A stretch of DNA of 39,429 bases, taken from JACVRW01 sp040509755. GTDB lineage: Bacteria > Actinomycetota > Thermoleophilia > Solirubrobacterales > Thermoleophilaceae. The stretch is from assembly GCA_040509755.1 (NCBI GenBank), contig JBEVKF010000095.1:1-39429 (forward strand), written 5' to 3'. Shown piece by piece: positions 17,240 through 25,344 of the stretch (position 1 is its first letter; each line of letters begins with the position of its first letter). The translations under genes and the position numbers were made by a program. The notes under the pieces are model-generated. The model did not search any database. It was given only the letters and a program-made list of their open reading frames with translations, and was not told the DNA's origin.

Positions 17240-17857
17240 ATACGCGGCCTGCCCTTCGGCGATCCGGCGCCCGGCTTTCTCTGCCACTGCCGAGGGCTCC
17301 TCCGCGCTGGGGTCGATGCGCTCCTGGGCGGTCGTTATCGCGTAGCCGGCGAGTACGTCGGCAAGCAGGCCGTCGTAGATGACCTCCCACCCGCCGCCCG
17401 GTGTCCGTCGCCACGTGGTCGAGCGCGGAAGGCGCCCAGTCGCGTCATCGCTGACCATGTACCGGAGCGTGGTGAGGCCGCGGCGCTCGTTGCTCGAGAC
17501 GAGGCGCGGTCGAGCGGTCCGGAAGAACGAGGACTCCGAGCTCAAGGCCGCGATCACATTTCGCTCGCCCCCGGCGGCGCGCTTGAGGCCTGGCGCGAGG
17601 TAGCTCGTAGCGGCGGGCCACGCCTGGAACTGGAGGTTCGACCAGTACTCGAAGAACGCGCGCTCGACCGAGTTCTCGCGTAGCTTCCCGATCTCCTTCT
17701 CACCGATCAACGCGAGCCGGGTGTCGGGCGGGGCGTCCTGCCGAGCCTGCTCTGGATCGCTGCCGCCACAGGCCGCTAGGGCAGACGTACCGGCCACAAC
17801 CAGGAGAACAACGACCCGGGAGACTAGGGCCGACACATACTCCAGCTTAGACCCCAT
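17207..17857 (-). CDS. Lipoprotein of unknown function
   Basis: 216 residues with a lipoprotein signal peptide: a hydrophobic run VVVLLVVAGTSALAAC ending in the lipobox LAAC (Cys30), then CGGSDPEQ. It would be lipid-anchored outside the cytoplasmic membrane. The mature part has an aromatic/charged fold (RAFFEYWSNLQFQAWPAATSY, then TLRYMVSDDATG and GGGWEVIYDGLL) that could be NTF2-like, but I cannot assign a family. ATG 17857 is used; GTG 17836 would still leave a signal peptide. It is transcribed against the polymerase, overlaps its 3' end, and is divergent from the epimerase across 39 bases, so it has its own promoter. Confidence 0.78.
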   Translation of the reverse strand: MGSKLEYVSALVSRVVVLLVVAGTSALAACGGSDPEQARQDAPPDTRLALIGEKEIGKLRENSVERAFFEYWSNLQFQAWPAATSYLAPGLKRAAGGERNVIAALSSESSFFRTARPRLVSSNERRGLTTLRYMVSDDATGRLPRSTTWRRTPGGGWEVIYDGLLADVLAGYAITTAQERIDPSAEEPSAVAEKAGRRIAEGQAAYLERLLSAGGR

Positions 17858-17896
17858 TTCTGAGGGTGGCCAACGATCGGGTGGCTACCCTGGTTC

Positions 17897-18910
17897 TTGG
17901 GCACGCGGACGAAAATCGAGGGATTCCTGCGCTTTCTCATCACCGGAGGGGCCGGCTTTATCGGAAGCCATCTCGCCGAGGAGCTCCTGGCTCGCGGCGC
18001 GAGCGTGCACGTACTTGACGACCTATCCACGGGCGCCATCGACAACATCCGCCACCTGAAGGCCAAGCCTGCATTCTCGTGCACGATCGAGTCCGCCGCC
18101 TCGACGGCGACGGTGGCAGAGCTGATGGATGAAGCGGATGCCGTGTTTCACCTTGCCGCCGCAGTCGGCGTCGAGCTCATCGTCGACAGCCCCGTCCGCA
18201 CAATCGAGACCAACGTCCTCTGCACCGAGATCGTCCTTGCGGCGGCCAACAAGAAGCAGAAGCCCGTCTTCATCGCCTCCACCAGCGAGGTCTACGGCAA
18301 GAGCCCCGACCTGCCGTTCAAGGAGGACGGCGATCTGCTCCTTGGCCCGACCACCACCGGCCGATGGTCCTACGCCTGCTCCAAGGCCATCGACGAGTAC
18401 CTGGCCCTCGCCTATCACAAGGAGCGTGGTCTTCCAGTGGTGATCGGCCGGCTCTTCAACACCGTGGGCCCACGGCAGACCGGGCGCTACGGAATGGTCG
18501 TGCCCTCTGTCGTTCGCCAGGCCCTCGCGGGGGAGCCGATCACCGTCCACGGCGACGGTCGTCAGCAGCGCTGCTTCTGTCATGTAAAGGACGTGGTTCG
18601 CGCCATGGCGGACCTGATGGATAACGACCGGGCGGTTGGTGAGGTCTTCAACATCGGCAGCACCGAGGAGCTGACCATGCTCGACCTCGCCGAACGTGTG
18701 AAGAAGGCCTGTGACTCCGGCTCCGAGATCCGGCTGGTGCCCTACGAGGAGGCGTATGAGGCAGGGTTCGAGGACATGCGGCGGCGCGTGCCGGATACGA
18801 CGAAGATCGCCGATCTGCTCGACTGGCACCCAACTCGGAGTTTCGAGGAGATACTGGAGGACGTGATCGAGTTCCAGAGAGCGCCCGCGGCGCTCGCCCA
18901 GCGTGCCTGA
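17897..18910 (+). CDS. NAD-dependent nucleotide-sugar epimerase/dehydratase
   Basis: 337 residues, extended SDR family. FLITGGAGFIGSHLAEEL carries the NAD-binding glycine motif (17-23). Catalytic residues are Ser/Thr in IASTSEVYG and the Tyr-Lys pair in WSYACSKAIDEYLA (Tyr159, Lys163). GRLFNTVGPRQTGRYGMVVP and HGDGRQQRCFCHVKDVVRA follow the UDP-glucuronate-decarboxylase and UDP-glucose-4-epimerase line, though the product sugar cannot be decided. The start is unsure: TTG 17897 gives ten residues before the usual MRFLITGG position, and a CTG at 17927 lies exactly there. Its end overlaps the GTG of the fusion gene by eight bases, implying coupled expression. Confidence 0.86.
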   Translation: MGTRTKIEGFLRFLITGGAGFIGSHLAEELLARGASVHVLDDLSTGAIDNIRHLKAKPAFSCTIESAASTATVAELMDEADAVFHLAAAVGVELIVDSPVRTIETNVLCTEIVLAAANKKQKPVFIASTSEVYGKSPDLPFKEDGDLLLGPTTTGRWSYACSKAIDEYLALAYHKERGLPVVIGRLFNTVGPRQTGRYGMVVPSVVRQALAGEPITVHGDGRQQRCFCHVKDVVRAMADLMDNDRAVGEVFNIGSTEELTMLDLAERVKKACDSGSEIRLVPYEEAYEAGFEDMRRRVPDTTKIADLLDWHPTRSFEEILEDVIEFQRAPAALAQRA

Positions 18911-21881
18911 CGAAGCCCGGCTCATCGCCGCGTTCGTGCTCGCGCTCGGCGCCGCGTTCGCGGTTACGCCGATCGCGATCGCGGTCGCCGGGAGGACCGA
19001 CTTCCATGATCGCCCAAGCGGGTACAAGGCCCACGCCCGTCCAACGCCCTACCTCGGCGGGGCGGCCGTGCTCGGCGGCTTTCTCGTCGCGGCCGTGCTC
19101 CTCGGTGGGGAGTTCGCCAGGTTATCTCCGATCGTCGCCTGCACCTGCGGGCTCTGGGCGGTCGGCACCCTCGATGACCGGCGCGGCCTTCCCGCCTGGC
19201 CGCGCGTTGCTGCCGAGTGCGGTGCGGCGTTCGTCCTGTGGAACGCGGGGCTCGGGTGGGATGTCTTTCCGGGCGGCGCCGGCGACCTTGCGCTCACATT
19301 GCTCTGGGTCGTCGGGCTCGTCAACGCGTTCAACCTGATCGACAACATCGACGGCGCGGCTGCGACGCTCGCGACCGTCACCTCTACGGCGATCGGCGTG
19401 CTCGCCCTCATCGAAGGCGACATTCCGCTCGCCGTCCTGACCTTCGGGCTCGCCGGGGCCTGCGTCGGATTTCTTCCCTACAACCTCACCTCGCCCGCCC
19501 GCATCTTCCTCGGCGACGGGGGCAGCCTTCCGATCGGCTTCGTGTTGGCGGCCACTCTGATGGCGCTCCCGATGGCGCCCGACCTCGGCTTCGAGCACGT
19601 CCTCGTGGCGATTTTGCTCGCCGGCGTTCCCGTCCTCGACACGGCGCTCGTCGCGATCTCGAGGCGCCGCGCCGGCCTCTCGATCATGACCGCCGGGCGC
19701 GACCACCTCACCCATCGCCTCCAGACTCGGCTCGGCGGCGCTCGCACGGTCGCGCTCACGCTCGGCGTCGTGCAGGCCGGAATGGCGGCGATCGCGATCG
19801 GAGCGGTCCAACTCGGACGAGGATCCATCGTGGCCGCCTGGTCGATCTGGTTCGTGGTCGCAACGGCTGCGGTCGTCCTCCTCGAGAGCCGTTCCTGGGC
19901 GCCTGTGCGCGAGTCGAGCTTCCCGTCGACGGCTCCGCTTGCCGTGGAGCGGCCTCCGATCCGCTCAACCGCCGGCACAGGCCAGGGCCCCTCCCTCGTG
20001 GAGATGGTCTTGATCGCGTTCATTGCGGTCTCCTGTGGGCTCAGCCCATTCCTCTACGGCTTCTACGACGTCTCTGTCTGGGGGCCGATTGCGCTCGGGC
20101 TCTTGGCCGCACTGCTCGGCCTGGCCATCGCACGGCCCGCCGTGCCCCGCCGGCCGGCGCTGATTGCGGCGGGCGCGCTGGCCGGACTCTGGCTCTGGGC
20201 GCTCTTCTCGATCGGCTGGGCCGAATCCGCGGACCAGGCGCTAACGGAGGCGAACCGATGGCTGCTCTACGCCGCCCTGTTCGCGGTGCTCGTCCTGCTC
20301 CTCAAGGACGACCGTCTCGGCATGCTGGTCATCGGGGCGGGGGCGGCGGTAATCCTCGCGCTCGGCGCCTACGTCGCGATCCGCATGCTCGCCGGCAGCG
20401 GCGAGGAGCTGTTCCTGGGCGGTCGTCTCAACGAGCCGCTTGGCTACATCAACGGGCAGGCCGGGTACCTGCTCCTGGGCATCTGGCCTCTGCTGGCGCT
20501 TGCCGAGCGTGCTCGACATCCCCTGCTTGCCGGCGGCGGGCTGGCCGGAGCGACTTTCTTGGGAAGCCTCGTCCTGCTCTGCCAGACCAGGGCCGTTGTG
20601 CCCGCCGTCCTGCTCTCTGCGCTGCTGCTGGTCGTGGCCGTACCCGGGCGCACGAGGCGCGGATGGGCCCTCGTGGTCGCCGGGGTGGGTGTGGCCGCCT
20701 GCATCGGACCCATCCTCGACGTGTATGACTCGGTCCGCGGCTCCCGTCCCCCGCAGGACTCCGAGCTCCAGACCGCCGCCCTCGCCATTCTGCTCGCCGC
20801 CGGGGCCGCCGGTGTGCTCTGGGCCGCTGCCACCGCCTGGGTCGCGCGAATGGGGACTCGCGGTGCCAGCGTGCGCCGGGTCGCTTGGGTGCCGCTGGCG
20901 CTGGCGGCCCTCGTCTCGCTCGTGGTCGCCGCCGCGGCGCTGGACGACCCAGTCGACAGGGTCCGAGCCGAGTACAACGCCTTCACGCAGCTCGCAGGCG
21001 AGTCGGACGACTCATCGCGCTTCGCCGCCGGAGGCGGCAACCGCTACGACTACTGGCGAGTGGCAGCCGGCCAGTTCGCCGACAATCCCATACGGGGGGT
21101 AGGGGCCGGCAACTTCGACAGCACCTACTTCGTCGAGCGCCGCACGAGCGAGAACATCCGCCAGCCGCACAGCCTCGAGCTGCAGACCCTTGGCGAGCTC
21201 GGGATCGTCGGAGGGCTCCTGCTCGCGGCATTCCTGGTTGCGATAGCGCTCGGCTTCGCAAGGCGAGCCCGCGAGGCCGCGAGCGACCCGCGGGCGCGCG
21301 GGCTCGCGGTAGCAGCGGGGGGGACGCTGGTCGTCTGGCTGGTGCACACAAGCGTGGACTGGCTCCATCTGATTCCCGGTCTCACCGGCATTGCGCTCTG
21401 CTCGGCCGCCGTGCTCGTCGGCCCATGGGCTCGATCGCGCGCGACGCGCGCTGGAAAAACCGGCGTAGCCATCGTCGCCGTCTGTGGCCTTGTTGTGCTG
21501 GTCGGCGCGGTTCTCGTGGGAAGGGCTGCGCTGGCCGACCGCTACCTGAACGAGGGACGTGACGCCCTGGCGATCGAACCAGCGGAGGCGATCGCCAAAG
21601 CCAAGGACTCCCAGCGTCTCAACGACGAGAGCCTCCAGGCCTACTACCTCGAGTCGGCCGCGTGGGCGCGTCTCGGCGACTACCCGCGAGCGCGTGCCGC
21701 GTTGACCGAGGCCACGCGTCGCGAGCCGCATGATTTCATCACCTGGGCGCTCCTCGGTGATCTCGCCACCCGACGAGCTGAGGACGCACAGGCGCTTGCC
21801 GACTACCGTCGAGCCCTCGCTCTGAATCCCCGCAACCGCGCGCTCGCAGAGGCTAGGCGGAGAGCTCGAGCGCGGCTGTGA
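18903..21881 (+). CDS. Fusion: WecA/MraY-type phosphosugar transferase + Wzy/ligase polymerase + TPR
   Basis: 992 residues from GTG 18903. Residues 1-330 are a full polyprenyl-phosphate sugar-1-phosphate transferase: KAHARPTPYLGG (42-53), LDDRRG (90-95), NLIDNIDG (144-151), FLGDGGS (202-208) and DHLTHRL (267-273), so catalysis looks intact. After a Pro/Ser linker (335-362), residues 365-845 form a second polytopic domain of the Wzy_C/ligase type, with NGQAGYLLLGIWPLLA (517-532), RYDYWRVAAGQFADNPIRGV (714-733) and QPHSLELQTLGELGIVGG (754-771). A last membrane span (about 855-875) precedes a TPR-like tail (885-992). Start and polymerisation steps of one polysaccharide pathway are thus on one chain. 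The frame is clean, with no sign of a sequencing merge. The next gene overlaps by GTGA. Confidence 0.85.
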   Translation: MPDEARLIAAFVLALGAAFAVTPIAIAVAGRTDFHDRPSGYKAHARPTPYLGGAAVLGGFLVAAVLLGGEFARLSPIVACTCGLWAVGTLDDRRGLPAWPRVAAECGAAFVLWNAGLGWDVFPGGAGDLALTLLWVVGLVNAFNLIDNIDGAAATLATVTSTAIGVLALIEGDIPLAVLTFGLAGACVGFLPYNLTSPARIFLGDGGSLPIGFVLAATLMALPMAPDLGFEHVLVAILLAGVPVLDTALVAISRRRAGLSIMTAGRDHLTHRLQTRLGGARTVALTLGVVQAGMAAIAIGAVQLGRGSIVAAWSIWFVVATAAVVLLESRSWAPVRESSFPSTAPLAVERPPIRSTAGTGQGPSLVEMVLIAFIAVSCGLSPFLYGFYDVSVWGPIALGLLAALLGLAIARPAVPRRPALIAAGALAGLWLWALFSIGWAESADQALTEANRWLLYAALFAVLVLLLKDDRLGMLVIGAGAAVILALGAYVAIRMLAGSGEELFLGGRLNEPLGYINGQAGYLLLGIWPLLALAERARHPLLAGGGLAGATFLGSLVLLCQTRAVVPAVLLSALLLVVAVPGRTRRGWALVVAGVGVAACIGPILDVYDSVRGSRPPQDSELQTAALAILLAAGAAGVLWAAATAWVARMGTRGASVRRVAWVPLALAALVSLVVAAAALDDPVDRVRAEYNAFTQLAGESDDSSRFAAGGGNRYDYWRVAAGQFADNPIRGVGAGNFDSTYFVERRTSENIRQPHSLELQTLGELGIVGGLLLAAFLVAIALGFARRAREAASDPRARGLAVAAGGTLVVWLVHTSVDWLHLIPGLTGIALCSAAVLVGPWARSRATRAGKTGVAIVAVCGLVVLVGAVLVGRAALADRYLNEGRDALAIEPAEAIAKAKDSQRLNDESLQAYYLESAAWARLGDYPRARAALTEATRREPHDFITWALLGDLATRRAEDAQALADYRRALALNPRNRALAEARRRARARL

Positions 21882-22981
21882 GACGGACAGGCGTGCAAAG
21901 GCGAGCAGCGGGACTTACGGCTCTGGCGGCGAGCGTGCTGCTGGTCCTGGGCGCGCCTGCAAGCGCGGCCCCGTACAAGTCGATCTGGGGCCCGCTCGAA
22001 GTCGGCGGCGTGACCCAGTTCCCGACCTACGAGCGACTCGGTGTTGGCATCTATCAACTGAGCCTCAGCTGGTCTGCCGCAGCGCCTGTGCGCCCGGCTG
22101 ACCCGGCTGACCCGACCGACCCGGCCTATCGATGGCCCCCCGAGATAGACCAGGCGATCGGCGCCGGCCGCGGGCGGGGGATTCGAGTGTCGGTACTCCT
22201 CTCGGGCGCTCCGGGCTGGGCGAACGGCGGCAGGTCATCCGAGTGGGCGCCGCGGGATCCGGACGACTTCGCTCAATTTGCGGCCGCGGCCTCGCGGCGC
22301 TACCCGGGCGTGCGCCACTGGATGATCTGGGGCGAGCCCTCCAAGCCCGAGCGCTTCCGGCCCCTGGCTCGAGCGACCGGTCGCCGGCTCACGCCCCGGC
22401 AGCGCCGCGGGCCGCGGCGCTACGCGCGCATTCTGGACGCCTCCTACGCGGCTCTGAAGGAGGTCAGTCACCGCAACCTGATCATCGGCGGCAACACCTG
22501 GACCGCCGGCGGGGTCGTTCCGCTCAACTTCATCCGGGCGATGCGCCTACCCGGCGGCCGGCGGCCGCGCATGGACCTCTATGGCCATAACCCCTTCACG
22601 GCCCGCCTGCCCGATCTGCGCGCGGGGCCCCTGACCTACGGCACGGCCGACTTTTCGGATCTCGACACGCTGGCAGGCTGGCTCGACCGTTACGGGTATC
22701 GAAACTCGCACGGGCGGCGGCTGCGCCTGTTCCTGTCGGAGCTCACGATCCCGACCGACCATGCCAGCTTTGAGTTCAATTTCTGGGTCTCGCCAAGAAC
22801 CCAGGCGCAGTGGCTGCAAGCCGCGTTGCGGATCGCCCGACGCTGGGAGCGGATCTACACGCTCGGCTACCTTGGGCTGTACGACGACGCCCCACGGCCC
22901 GACGGGCTCGGGGTCAATCGTGGGCTGATCAGACGGTCCGGCAAGAAGAAACCTGCCTTCCAAGCCTTTCGGCGCGGATGA
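21878..22981 (+). CDS. Secreted glycoside hydrolase, clan-A TIM-barrel type
   Basis: 367 residues from GTG 21878, overlapping the upstream stop by GTGA. A signal peptide (1-31, ending GAPASAAPY) exports it. The barrel resembles GH39/GH5-like enzymes: YQLSLSWSAAAPVRP on an early strand, HWMIWGEPSKPERF carrying the likely acid/base Glu153, MDLYGHNPF in the middle, and LFLSELTIPTDH with the likely nucleophile Glu288. The end GLIRRSGKKKPAFQAFRRG is also typical. Retention of both Glu residues suggests an active hydrolase; the bond cut is unknown. Coupling to the polymerase fusion suggests trimming or length control of the exported polymer, or its turnover. Confidence 0.8.
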   Translation: MRRTGVQRRAAGLTALAASVLLVLGAPASAAPYKSIWGPLEVGGVTQFPTYERLGVGIYQLSLSWSAAAPVRPADPADPTDPAYRWPPEIDQAIGAGRGRGIRVSVLLSGAPGWANGGRSSEWAPRDPDDFAQFAAAASRRYPGVRHWMIWGEPSKPERFRPLARATGRRLTPRQRRGPRRYARILDASYAALKEVSHRNLIIGGNTWTAGGVVPLNFIRAMRLPGGRRPRMDLYGHNPFTARLPDLRAGPLTYGTADFSDLDTLAGWLDRYGYRNSHGRRLRLFLSELTIPTDHASFEFNFWVSPRTQAQWLQAALRIARRWERIYTLGYLGLYDDAPRPDGLGVNRGLIRRSGKKKPAFQAFRRG

Positions 22982-23003
22982 GCGTCACCCGTTGTCAGAT
23001 CGA

Positions 23004-23032
23004 TTGACACGGATGGGGCATGCGTCTAGCGT
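23004..23032 (+). promoter_or_regulatory. Sigma-70-type promoter for the RTX-like gene
   Basis: TTGACA at 23004-23009 matches the -35 consensus exactly. TAGCGT at 23027-23032, after a 17-base spacer, fits the actinobacterial -10 form TANNNT. Transcription would begin near 23039, leaving a roughly 28-base leader with GGGAGG at 23055-23060 before TTG 23067. This is the clearest promoter in the window. Confidence 0.7.
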
Positions 23033-23066
23033 CGAGAGCGAAGGCGATCCGATTGGGAGGCACATC

Positions 23067-23726
23067 TTGAGCAAGGGCAGCCGGGTTCTCCTGCTGCTGG
23101 TGGGGTCGATGGTCACGGTCGTGGGCTGGGCGAGCATCGCCTCCGGCCAGGGCTCGGACTACTACCCCGCCTGCGACCCCATCCGCACGACCAACACGAT
23201 TCTGGGAAGCAATGGTGCGAACACGCTGAACGGCACCACGGCGGCAGATTTGATCATTGCCTTCGAGGGCAACGACGTCGCGAACGGCCAGGCGAACCGT
23301 GACTGCCTGCTCATGGGGCGCGGCAACGATCGCGCAACGGGCGGCAGTGACGCAGACCACGTCTTCGGTGAGCAGGGCAATGACAGGGTCGGCGGCGGCT
23401 CCGGAGACGACGTCGTCGATGGGGATGTCGGTCAAGACCGGGTCTCGGGCAACTCCGGCGATGACCGCCTCGACGGGTTCATCGGCAAGGACACCGTGTC
23501 CGGCGGTCCCGGCGACGACCGCGCCAGGGGAGGCTCCGGCGACGATCGCGTCAAGGGCGGGACCGGCACGGACACGATGTCGGGCCAGTCCGGCGACGAC
23601 CGGCTCAACGCCGTCGATCAGGCCAGAGACGGGTCCGTCAACTGCGGCCCGGGCCGTGATCGCGCCCGGGTGGACCGGGTCGACCCTGTCTCGCGCAACT
23701 GCGAGATCGTGGTAATTGTCCGCTAG
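23067..23726 (+). CDS. Secreted RTX-like calcium-binding repeat protein
   Basis: 219 residues. TTG 23067 is chosen because GGGAGG (23055-23060) lies six bases upstream and the product then begins MSKGSRVLLLLVGSMVTVV, a proper signal peptide ending near IASGQG. An ATG at 22992 would precede the predicted transcription start. The mature part carries roughly eight degenerate RTX nonapeptide units (GGxGxDxxx type: GNDRVGGGSGDDVVDGD, SGDDRLDGF, PGDDRARGGSGDDRVKGG), which bind calcium as a parallel beta-roll. The end, CGPGRDRARVDRVDPVSRNC, is a Cys-containing cap seen in actinobacterial relatives. It is secreted and probably surface-associated. The next gene overlaps its 3' end by 11 bases. Confidence 0.85.
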   Translation: MSKGSRVLLLLVGSMVTVVGWASIASGQGSDYYPACDPIRTTNTILGSNGANTLNGTTAADLIIAFEGNDVANGQANRDCLLMGRGNDRATGGSDADHVFGEQGNDRVGGGSGDDVVDGDVGQDRVSGNSGDDRLDGFIGKDTVSGGPGDDRARGGSGDDRVKGGTGTDTMSGQSGDDRLNAVDQARDGSVNCGPGRDRARVDRVDPVSRNCEIVVIVR

Positions 23727-24204
23727 CTCGCCCCTCATCGCGCTGCTGGTCCTCGCGGTAGCCGCGCCGCCCGCGATCGCGCGAGACGACGGCGTCTCCG
23801 TCGATCCCGATAGCCCGGCCGGCGTGGAGTACGCCGTGCCGCTCGACCAGGCGCGCCGCGAGGCGACCGGTACGGCGGGCGGCGGCTCGGCCGGCACGGA
23901 CGGCGACCAGCCGCTGTTCGGCGTCGGAATCGAGCGCTCTTCCGCCGGGAGCGGTGGTGGGGGTGGCGCGAAGGGCAGCGGTGGCTCGGCCCGCAGCGCA
24001 GGCACCGGCGGCGGCAGTTCAGGCGGCGGGACTCAGGCAGGCGCCGGCGAGGCCGAGGGAAACGGCGCGAGCGCGGCGGCGATCGAGGTCGCGGCCAGCG
24101 GCGGCTCCTCGACGGGCTTGCTGAGCGCGGGCATCGCGGTGGCAGTGCTGCTGCTGGGCCTGCTCGGCGGGCTCGGCCTGCGCAGGGTCCTTCGCGACAA
24201 CTGA
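23716..24204 (+). CDS. Gly/Ser-rich exported protein with C-terminal membrane anchor
   Basis: 162 residues from TTG 23716, overlapping the RTX-like gene by 11 bases in another frame, so probably coupled to it. A signal peptide (about 1-22, LIALLVLAVAAPPAIA) precedes an acidic segment. The middle (about 52-118) is almost only Gly, Ser, Ala and Thr. The C terminus has one membrane span (LLSAGIAVAVLLLGLLGG) and a short basic tail RRVLRDN. The layout is a type I, outside-facing protein with a flexible stalk. No family is recognised. A role holding or displaying the neighbouring repeat protein is only a guess from position. Confidence 0.72.
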   Translation: MSASSPLIALLVLAVAAPPAIARDDGVSVDPDSPAGVEYAVPLDQARREATGTAGGGSAGTDGDQPLFGVGIERSSAGSGGGGGAKGSGGSARSAGTGGGSSGGGTQAGAGEAEGNGASAAAIEVAASGGSSTGLLSAGIAVAVLLLGLLGGLGLRRVLRDN

Positions 24205-24206
24205 GC

Positions 24207-25199
24207 TCAGCTCACGGTGAGCAGGGCCCCCGGCACCGCCGCGTACTCCACCTCGTCGTACTCGCCGATGTAGTCGCCGTCGACCTGCACGGGAAATGGG
24301 CGATCCTCGAGCGCCTCGACGCGCAGCCCGGCGAGATTGCCGAGGCTTTCGACGTTGCGGTGGCGCAGCACCGTGGTGGCTCGGCCCGACAGCAGCCGGG
24401 GTACCAACGTGGGCAGCTCGAGCGCCGTCGCGCTGCGCAGCACCGCCACACCGAGTGACCCGCTCGAGATCCCAGCGCCGTCGGCAACGCGAATGGGGCG
24501 CTTTCGAAAGTAGGTGAAGGGGTCGGAGTTCTGGACGATCACCGTGACGCCTTCGAGGGTCCGGCCGCCGACGTGCACACGAACGCGCGGCGGGTGCACC
24601 AGGTAGCGGCGTGTGAAGATCTCGACTCCCGCGTAGCTGTAGTACCAGGCGCCGTAGCGCGCCTTGCGCCGCGGGTGGCGGTCCACGCGCTCGACCACCG
24701 AGGCATCGAGTCCGACCCCCGAGGCGAACACGAAGTGGCGGTCGTTCACACGCCCGAGATCAACGCGCCGCGGGACGAACTCGTCGGCGATCCTCAGCAG
24801 GTGCTCGGTTGCATCGACCACGTCGTTCGGGATCCCGAGAGTTCGCGCCCACACGTTCGTCGAGCCGCCCGGCAGCGCGGTGAGAGGCGTCTCCGATCCC
24901 GCCAAGCCGTTGGCCGCCTCGTTGACGGTCCCGTCGCCGCCGAAGGCCACCACCACGTCGTAGCCCTCGCCCGCGGCCTCGCGGCAGATCTGCGTGGCGT
25001 GGCCGCGCTTTTCGGTGTTGATCGCCTCGACCGAGTAGCGCGACTGCAGCGCATACACCACGAGGTTGCGCAGACGGTCGGATACGGTCGTCGCGTAGGG
25101 ATTGACGATGACGAGCATCCGCCGCTTGGCCGTACGGTCCGGCAGCAGTCGCTCGGCGAGCTCCTCGGCGCGTTCGAGGGCGGTCTCGGATGACGCCAC
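24207..25199 (-). CDS. Diacylglycerol/lipid kinase (YegS/DagK-like)
   Basis: 330 residues from GTG 25199, with GGTAGGG a short way upstream. The protein phosphorylates a membrane lipid, probably diacylglycerol, at the inner membrane face. RMLVIVNPYATT opens the catalytic domain. VAFGGDGTVNEAANGLAG holds the GGDGT nucleotide site, LTALPGGSTNVWARTLGIP is the next conserved block, and FVFASGVGLDASVVERV lies between lobes. PVQVDGDYIGEYDEVEY marks the C-terminal beta-sandwich. All hallmark residues are present. It is convergent with the surface protein (two bases between the stops) and divergent from the LuxR-type gene. Confidence 0.92.
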   Translation of the reverse strand: MASSETALERAEELAERLLPDRTAKRRMLVIVNPYATTVSDRLRNLVVYALQSRYSVEAINTEKRGHATQICREAAGEGYDVVVAFGGDGTVNEAANGLAGSETPLTALPGGSTNVWARTLGIPNDVVDATEHLLRIADEFVPRRVDLGRVNDRHFVFASGVGLDASVVERVDRHPRRKARYGAWYYSYAGVEIFTRRYLVHPPRVRVHVGGRTLEGVTVIVQNSDPFTYFRKRPIRVADGAGISSGSLGVAVLRSATALELPTLVPRLLSGRATTVLRHRNVESLGNLAGLRVEALEDRPFPVQVDGDYIGEYDEVEYAAVPGALLTVS

Positions 25200-25251
25200 G
25201 GCTCGAACCCTACCCGCAAGCCTGGAGGAGAATCGAACCCGTGCACAGTTA

Positions 25252-25268
25252 TTGCACAGGGTGCGCAA
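25252..25268. promoter_or_regulatory. Imperfect palindrome, candidate operator
   Basis: TTGCACAGGGTGCGCAA reads as a dyad with half-sites TTGCnCA and TGnGCAA around three bases. It lies in the 145-base divergent region between the lipid kinase and the LuxR-family gene, just ahead of a TTGACG (25277-25282) that could be a weak -35 box; the matching -10 (GAACAT, 17 bases on) is poor. Position and symmetry suggest a regulator site, perhaps for the LuxR protein itself. Confidence 0.35.
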
Positions 25269-25344
25269 TTTGCGGATTGACGGGGTCGCTCCTACGCTGG
25301 AACATGCCGAAAGGAGCCGAGCGCTCGCCAGCGGGGGAAACCAC

